This document shows, in pieces, positions 58,875 to 64,000 of a stretch of DNA of 64,000 bases (positions are counted from its first letter, which is position 1; each line of letters opens with the position of its first letter). The stretch lies in the NCBI RefSeq assembly GCF_964355755.1, contig NC_092670.1, forward strand, positions 2,691,001-2,755,000, written 5' to 3'. Made by a program: the position numbers and the translations under genes. This stretch comes from Antedon mediterranea (lineage: Eukaryota > Echinodermata > Crinoidea > Comatulida > Antedonidae). The notes under the pieces are model-generated. The model made no database searches. It saw only the letters and a program-made list of their open reading frames with translations, and had not been told where the DNA came from.

Positions 58875-59057
58875 CCTCATCCATTTTGTTTTCTTCTATT
58901 TTAGTTGATTGTGCTGGATTTTCTTCCATATGTTTCCCCGGTTTGTCTAAGGGAGCATTTTCATTATTGCCAGATGCCTTTTTTTCTGATGCATTTTGTT
59001 TTCCTTTCACTTGTTTCACTACTTCTCTAGCAACTGCTTTCTCATACATTTCAGAAG
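58875..59057 (-). CDS. ROCO gene exon: charged linker before Roc G3
   Basis: 183 bp, phase 1 at both ends; acceptor TTTAAAG| at 59060-59058 and donor GAGG|GTAAGC at 58874. Reads SEMYEKAVAREVVKQ followed by a Lys/Glu/Asn-rich stretch ending ENKMDE. The split last codon is completed by AG of the next exon (GAG, Glu). It is most likely a disordered or helical insert between the P-loop and the G3 strand of Roc. No domain recognised. Confidence 0.65.
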
Positions 59058-60000
59058 CTTTAAAAAAATGTAATTTGTTTTTGTATATTATGAATATGTT
59101 AATTTAATCAACATGTTAAAAAGGGAGAAACACACACTTATTTCATTAATATGATGCATGCCAGCTTGAGAGAGCCACAAATGTATGAAACCCACTGACG
59201 CCTAAGGATGTGCGGCTCCTTACAAGGGCTTACAACAAACCAACAAATACAATAAAGTACAAAGCTTTCAAAGCAAACAAAACATACAGCACACACATTT
59301 GAATAATGAACATATCCATGATATTACAGAATAAATCCAGTTCTGTGTTGTATACAAAATTATTTAGGTAAAATGAAGCAAGGTATCAATTTATTTTGAA
59401 TTTATTTTAATTGAAGCAGTAATCAAGAAATTGTATGTAAAACAAATCATTTTATAAATAAAATCCATAAAACATGACAATAAAACTACATAATCAAATT
59501 AAATAAATGAATATTATTGCTAAACAAGAATCATGTGCCTTCAATGTCATGAAACTTCGTGTCCTGTAAGTTTGTTCTGTACCTGTGTGTTTGTTGTTCT
59601 GTCTAACTTATTTATTACTTCATTGTGTGGGCTTCCACATCACAGGCTTGCCTTTCGTGGATTGCCATCTTTTTTTCCACATGTTGCTGTTCTTTTTATA
59701 TAAGGTATTATTTGATGTTATCAATATATTTAAAAAAATAAAATTATTTATTTATTTATATATAATTTACACAGTGCTATGCAACACAATTGATGTGTAT
59801 ATATGTATGTGTGTGTGTGTATGTATATAGCTCTGCTAACTTTTCTGGCTGTTTACTTTATCGTTTTGATTTAGCTTTTCGCTTTTTATTTTTGTATCTC
59901 CATTGAGATCCAGCCACTGATACCCACAGCATTGTCATTATTTTCCAGTATTTTGCCTTTGGATTTATATATATTTGTATATATATATTCATATGTTCTT
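59058..60000. other. Noncoding upstream of the linker exon
   Basis: Searched on the minus strand for a P-loop exon (GxGGxGKT/S) and found none. A short GT/TATA microsatellite lies at 59800-59830. Confidence 0.5.
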
Positions 60001-60973
60001 TGCCTGATTTGTTTATATATATAAATATTGTATATTTATATATATATGTAACTGAAAATAGTCTATATGGGCAATATATTTATATTATATTTCCTCATCT
60101 TTATCGTTTCAAATTAATTAATTAACATTTCAGTATATCGCCGGGCTGTTTAGAATTAATGTTTATTGTCTGATGAGTTTGTGTGTATGTATGTATGTAT
60201 ATATGTATATGTGTATGTATATATATATATATATATATAAATCGTGGTGAATTTAACGCAGACCATGAAAGCGAAAGTGCTCGATACAAAATGTAGAGCC
60301 AAATATAAATAAATGAAAGACGCTAGTAAATTACCAACTGAACATTTTATTGCACTACAGGCTGTTTCATGAGTATGAACTCAATCTTCAGGTGCTTGGC
60401 TCTGAATGATAGTCACAAGTGAATACAAAAAGCTATAATGAAGTCTTAAGGCAAACTGTTTATGTGAACAATAGTATGCTAATTAGCAAGTACAACACAT
60501 CTCTATTTCCTGGACAGTCTATTGATAACCAAATTCTTATTATCTAAATTACTGATACTTTAGTAGAAACTTTCTCCTATGTCTATATGCACTGACTAAT
60601 TCGTTCCTATGGTTAAGTGAGCTGGTTTCAGGCTTGCATATAATATAATACTTCTCTTGTAAGCATAGATTACACCGTTTGTTAACATTGGAATATGGTT
60701 TACACTTCTTTATTATTCGCCATTTAATGTTATACTTTATGTTATCATCTTTTAGCTTCCAGATGTACTGGCTAAGCGTTGTGCTGTTTTTGTATTTAAC
60801 ATTACGGAATGAACTATTGTGTGCGTTATATCTGCATTTAAATGTGTTATATATATATATATAAACAAATCAGGCAAAGAACATTAATTCTAAACCGCCT
60901 GGTGATATACTGAAATTTAATTAATTAATTTGAAACGATAAAGATGAGGAAATCTGTGAGAATGAGAAAAAGT

Positions 60974-61045
60974 CGCCCCAACCGAGACTCGAACTCGGAC
61001 CGCCTGCTTGATATGCAGATGTCCTAACCATTAGACCACTGGGGC
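60974..61045 (-). tRNA. tRNA-like gene, anticodon ATC (copy 1)
   Basis: 72 nt including the discriminator G. Acceptor strands GCCCCAG and TTGGGGC pair throughout (one G-T). A-box-like TGGTCTAATGG and B-box GGTTCGA-type GAGTTCGAGTCTC are in place. The anticodon stem TCTGC/GCAGG holds the loop ATATCAA, so the anticodon is ATC, formally Asp. Standard eukaryotic Asp tRNA has GTC, so this may be a SINE-associated tRNA copy rather than a working tRNA. Confidence 0.7.
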
Positions 61046-61337
61046 TTTCATGGTATTGTTCGAACTCGATTGGATAGCGACTCTTTAACATTCTCGGCGT
61101 GGTACGGCGGAACAGCACTAGTCCTCAGTTGTACGCACGCGCACCAGAGATCAAATTGATACGCCCTCATCTTACAGTATTTTTATTCACGAGGCGGGAT
61201 CTCCGAAGAGATACTTTTATATATATAAACAAATCAGGCAAAAAACATTAATTCTAAACCGCCCGGTGATATACTGAAATTTAATTAATTAATTTGAAAC
61301 GATAAAGATGAGGAAATCTGTGAGAATGAGAAAAAGT

Positions 61338-61409
61338 CGCCCCAACCGAGACTCGAACTCGGACCGTCTGCTTGATATGCAGATGTCCTAACCATTAGAC
61401 CACTGGGGC
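61338..61409 (-). tRNA. tRNA-like gene, anticodon ATC (copy 2)
   Basis: Identical to copy 1 except one base at the 3' side of the anticodon stem (GCAGA instead of GCAGG), which turns the outer T-G into a T-A pair. Same flanks, spaced 364 bp. Confidence 0.7.
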
Positions 61410-61880
61410 TTTCATGGTATTGTTCGAACTCGATTGGATAGCGACTCTTTAACATTCTCGGCGTGGTACGGCGGAACAGCACTAGTCCTCAGTTGTACGC
61501 ACGCGCACCAGAGATCAAATTGATACGCCCTCATCTTACAGTATTTTTATTCACGAGGCGGGATATCCGAAGAGATACTTTTATATATATAAACAAATCA
61601 GGCAAAGAACATTAATTCTAAACCGCCCGGTGATATATATATATATGTATGTATGTGTGTACATATGTACATATATATATAAATAAATAATAAATAAATG
61701 TTAATGTTCTTTGCCTGATTTCTTTATATATATAAATATGTATGTGTGTAACTAAAAATAGTCTATATAGGCTATATTTATATTATATTTCCTCATCTTT
61801 ATCGTTTCAAATTAATTAATTAAAATTTCAGTATATCACCGGGCGGTTTAGAACTAATGTTCTTTGCCTGTCGTGTTTAT

Positions 61881-62704
61881 ATATTATATTCATGAAATGT
61901 ATTATTTGAAACTCGTACTTACTTTTCTTTTTTTAATACCTTATTCATTTGTTTTATTATTGATTGAAAGGTTGAATTGAATTGAATTGAATCTTTCAAT
62001 TCGATTATTCAATAAATATACTGTTACGTTTATTGGTTACTGTGAGCTCGTATTATACAGACTATGAATTAAGTAAACAACAATCGTGTAACTCAAACTT
62101 GAACTATTTATTCAACAACAATATGGCTGCCAGTTGGCAATGTATGTGCTAACCTAATGAGGGCGGTATACAGTAGCATCTCATGACATCCCTCTTTCTC
62201 AGCTTTAACATTCATGTGTAAATTGGAATGTTACGATTATGTATATTATTAAAAGATTTAATAATTATTAAATTGCAGTATGCTTATCTGAGATATGTGT
62301 AGTATTTATACAGTAGTATTATTTTTAATTGCATATTTTATATTTAGCATTGATCTTCTGGTTGGTGTACATTAATTATGGTACCTGTGCTATATTATGA
62401 ATTATGATAACTAGAGGGTGAGCTCGCTTCGCTCGCTCCCCCTCTAGGAAGTGTAGACGATGGTTCTCGGAATGATAATGTTCTCCTTATACGTTTTCTG
62501 TCGGTTACCAATATTGAAACTGCTTGACATTCGTAAAACTAAACTACTTTGTTTCACAGTGTTTTAGATGATTAATAACATTTTAAAGTATAGTTTTTAT
62601 TGTTTGGTAGGGCCCTTTGGGGAGGCAGAGGTCATTTGAGGGAGGTGCTTATTCGAGGGATATATGTTAAATTTTTTAGTTTTAATAATATGGTAACATT
62701 TATA
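61881..62704. other. Noncoding stretch with a CG-rich hairpin
   Basis: AGAGGGTGAGCTCGCTTCGCTCGCTCCCCCTCT at about 62413-62445 forms a strong hairpin (AGAGGG...CCCTCT). Such sequence often ends invertebrate non-autonomous elements. No gene seen. Confidence 0.5.
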
Positions 62705-63866
62705 ATCAAATGAAACCCTCTAATAGATATGAAAAGTGCTAAAAAAGAATAACAAATGCTTGGTAAATTGTAGATAACAGTGCGGTGAATTCTACTACAA
62801 ATAGTATAATTTGTGTTATTATAAATATGTGGATGGACGTTTATTAGATAAGATAAGATAAGATAAGATAACTTTTATTGATCCTCAAAAAGGAAATTCA
62901 TTGCTCGTCATAATAACAAAGAAAACACTATAAAAACAAATATAGCATAAAACCATTCATATAAAAACATCTAAAAAATTACAATATAAAATTATCTTCT
63001 TGACTTCCTGTTATAGTTGGGTTGGGTTGGGTGGGGGGGGGGGGAGGGTTATTATTCAAAGTGATGTTTTATTGGAGAGGCGTTTATTCAAATGAATACC
63101 ATCCTAATAATTATTAATACATTATTTAATTTAATCATCTTTTGAAACTAACTGCCGTGACAGAGTGGGCCCAAGAAAGAAGACATTACGGCTTGCAACA
63201 TGGGCAGACATCTCGGTCCTAACGGGACACAGGAAGATAGCCTACAGTTATTCCTGCAAGCTTACTCAATAAAACTCAGCTATCGGGATTTCACTCGAAA
63301 AATGTCTTATCATCAAATCTCCCTATGTAATTTTATAATACTATTCCCCACAATATATTCTGATTCTTTATGGCGTATATTTAATTTGATCTTTATTAAT
63401 TTGCAGTATAATTCCTATTATTTAACTACTGTACCTTCACACATGCCTGGTATGTTTTCCAAAGGGACACTGTATTGATTGATGGAAAGTGCCTGTTTCC
63501 AGTCACCTTTAGGGTCAAATCTATTATTTTAACTGCTCCCTTGTGTATAAAAGAGAGAAAATATTTGAAACCAGGTTGTTGCAAGGTGAACTTATCTTAA
63601 ACCCGGAAATTACTATGACCAGGAAGAATTGAAATTGAGATGAAAATCTAATGTTGAAATCATAAATTGTGTTAAAAAACTCTTTATAATATCTTCCTAA
63701 TATAGAAATATGGAACAATAGCGTCGCTGTGAACACTAATGTTATCAAATCTACGTTTCGCGGTACATCTCAGATAGATAAGGTAGGTATCCAAGGCGGA
63801 GATTTGTACCGAAGTTTTTGCATTGTGCTCGCCTATGTTAGAATTAACCATAATTTATATATAGAT
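62705..63866. repeat. Dispersed repeat family R1, copy 2
   Basis: Same orientation and near identity to 1-1025, apart from an inserted retroposon tail (about 62843-63010) and lack of the 50 bases at 557-612. The sequence diverges after 63866. Confidence 0.85.
62843..63010 (-). mobile_element. LINE or SINE 3' end with (GATAA)n tail
   Basis: Five AGATA/GATAA units followed by CTTTTATTGATCCTCAAAAA and GGAAATTCATTG. In inverse this is a retroposon 3' end ending in a simple repeat; comparable CAATGAATTTCC...TTATC tails are known in fish and invertebrate LINE/SINE families. It is absent from R1 copy 1, so it inserted after duplication. Confidence 0.7.
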
Positions 63867-64000
63867 GCTTTAATTTTAACTCCATAAACATTTAAAACAT
63901 TCATTATGGAAAAACAAGATGTTGTTTTATTATCAACACAATGCTTGTGATATCTTTATATCACACATCTTTTACAGATCTAGCCTGTTAGGCTTTTTAA
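63867..64000. other. Unique sequence after R1
   Basis: AT-rich, with no feature recognised. Confidence 0.4.

Larger units (their letters stand above)
35956..59057 (-). pseudogene. ROCO-family (Roc-COR) gene with C-terminal tandem DED, 5' end missing and two exons interrupted
   Basis: At least twelve exons in one orientation join with matching phases. ROCO proteins couple a Ras-like Roc GTPase to a COR dimerisation domain; LRRK and MFHAS1 are known members. Here the order is linker, Roc (WDFGGQ and IGTHLN), COR (YLHDIGVILYYP, then GYLP-like SYLPDDLF), a Cys-rich exon and a tandem DED-like exon. This suggests a cytosolic GTPase scaffold feeding death-fold signalling. A DNA transposon splits the Cys-rich exon and a LINE apparently splits a COR exon, so this copy should not make the full protein unless insertions are polymorphic or spliced out. 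The P-loop exon was not found and probably lies past 64 kb. The last three exons are less certain. Confidence 0.8.
60860..61587. repeat. 364-bp tandem duplication
   Basis: Two consecutive copies (60860-61223, 61224-61587) start at TATATATAAACAAATCAGGC and end at AAGAGATACTTT, with only a few differences. A third partial start follows at 61588-61632. Each carries one tRNA-like sequence. Confidence 0.93.
60010..61880. repeat. Inverted and tandem repeat cluster with microsatellites
   Basis: The block TTTCCTCATCTTTATCGTTT, CAAATTAATTAATTAA, TTTCAGTATATC, CGGGC occurs in plus orientation at about 60088-60155 and 61788-61850, and inverted at 60890-60955 and 61255-61320. TA/GT microsatellites surround it (60180-60240, 61635-61690). 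This is a composite of terminal inverted sequences around the tandem tRNA-like unit. Confidence 0.75.

Noticed and set aside
61285-61482. Open frame containing SPSGLMVRTSAYQA
   Set aside because: It is the tRNA-like sequence read in one frame; duplicated with the 364-bp unit.
62040-62215. Possible solo LTR
   Set aside because: TGTTACG start and ATGACATCCC-like ending were suggestive, but I could not find matching borders or a duplication.
59058-64000. Expected P-loop exon of the ROCO gene
   Set aside because: No GxxxxGK(S/T) exon with splice sites was found on the minus strand, so I do not annotate one.

Overview
The window is nuclear DNA of a marine invertebrate, most likely an echinoderm-like deuterostome; a crinoid would fit but is not proven. 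It is AT-rich, has spliceosomal introns with GT/AG sites, and is mostly mobile elements and satellites. The only host genes I can support are on the minus strand. Both carry tandem death-effector-like (DED) exons, a combination typical of expanded invertebrate innate-immunity and cell-death families.

Layout: 1-1025 is a dispersed repeat whose second copy ends the window (62705-63866). 2088-3110 holds the last two coding exons of a tandem-DED gene. 4139-19939 is a nest of elements: an outer inverted-repeat element with subterminal GCATTC arrays, inside it a Mutator-like element with a 10-bp target duplication (4555-16825), and inside that a 2.65-kb foldback element (4605-7256), a hairpin MITE and a nearly intact young Gypsy-type LTR retrotransposon (7776-16292). 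A second Mutator-like element lies at 17287-18867. 20-24.6 kb holds dispersed repeats and a tRNA-derived SINE. 25002-26130 is a 49-bp satellite, 27937-33569 a 66-bp satellite of about 85 copies, and 34515-35015 a 51-bp satellite.

From about 36 kb to 59 kb the minus strand carries a split ROCO-family gene (Roc GTPase + COR) that continues into a Cys-rich exon and a tandem DED exon. I could place about 14 exons from frame, splice sites and phase. Two exons are interrupted. One is split by a 3.4-kb DNA transposon with ~665-bp terminal inverted repeats and a 3-bp duplication; exact removal restores an open 67-codon exon with correct phases. The other, in the COR region, is apparently split by a full-length CR1/L2-like LINE with an intact 1039-codon ORF. 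This copy is therefore probably a recently broken allele or pseudogene. Its introns also hold TTAA-flanked and foldback elements whose borders are confirmed by an empty-site copy of the host repeat at 39.25 kb.

59-62 kb holds microsatellites and a 364-bp tandem duplication carrying two tRNA-like sequences with anticodon ATC. The P-loop and N-terminal exons of the ROCO gene were not found and probably lie beyond 64 kb.
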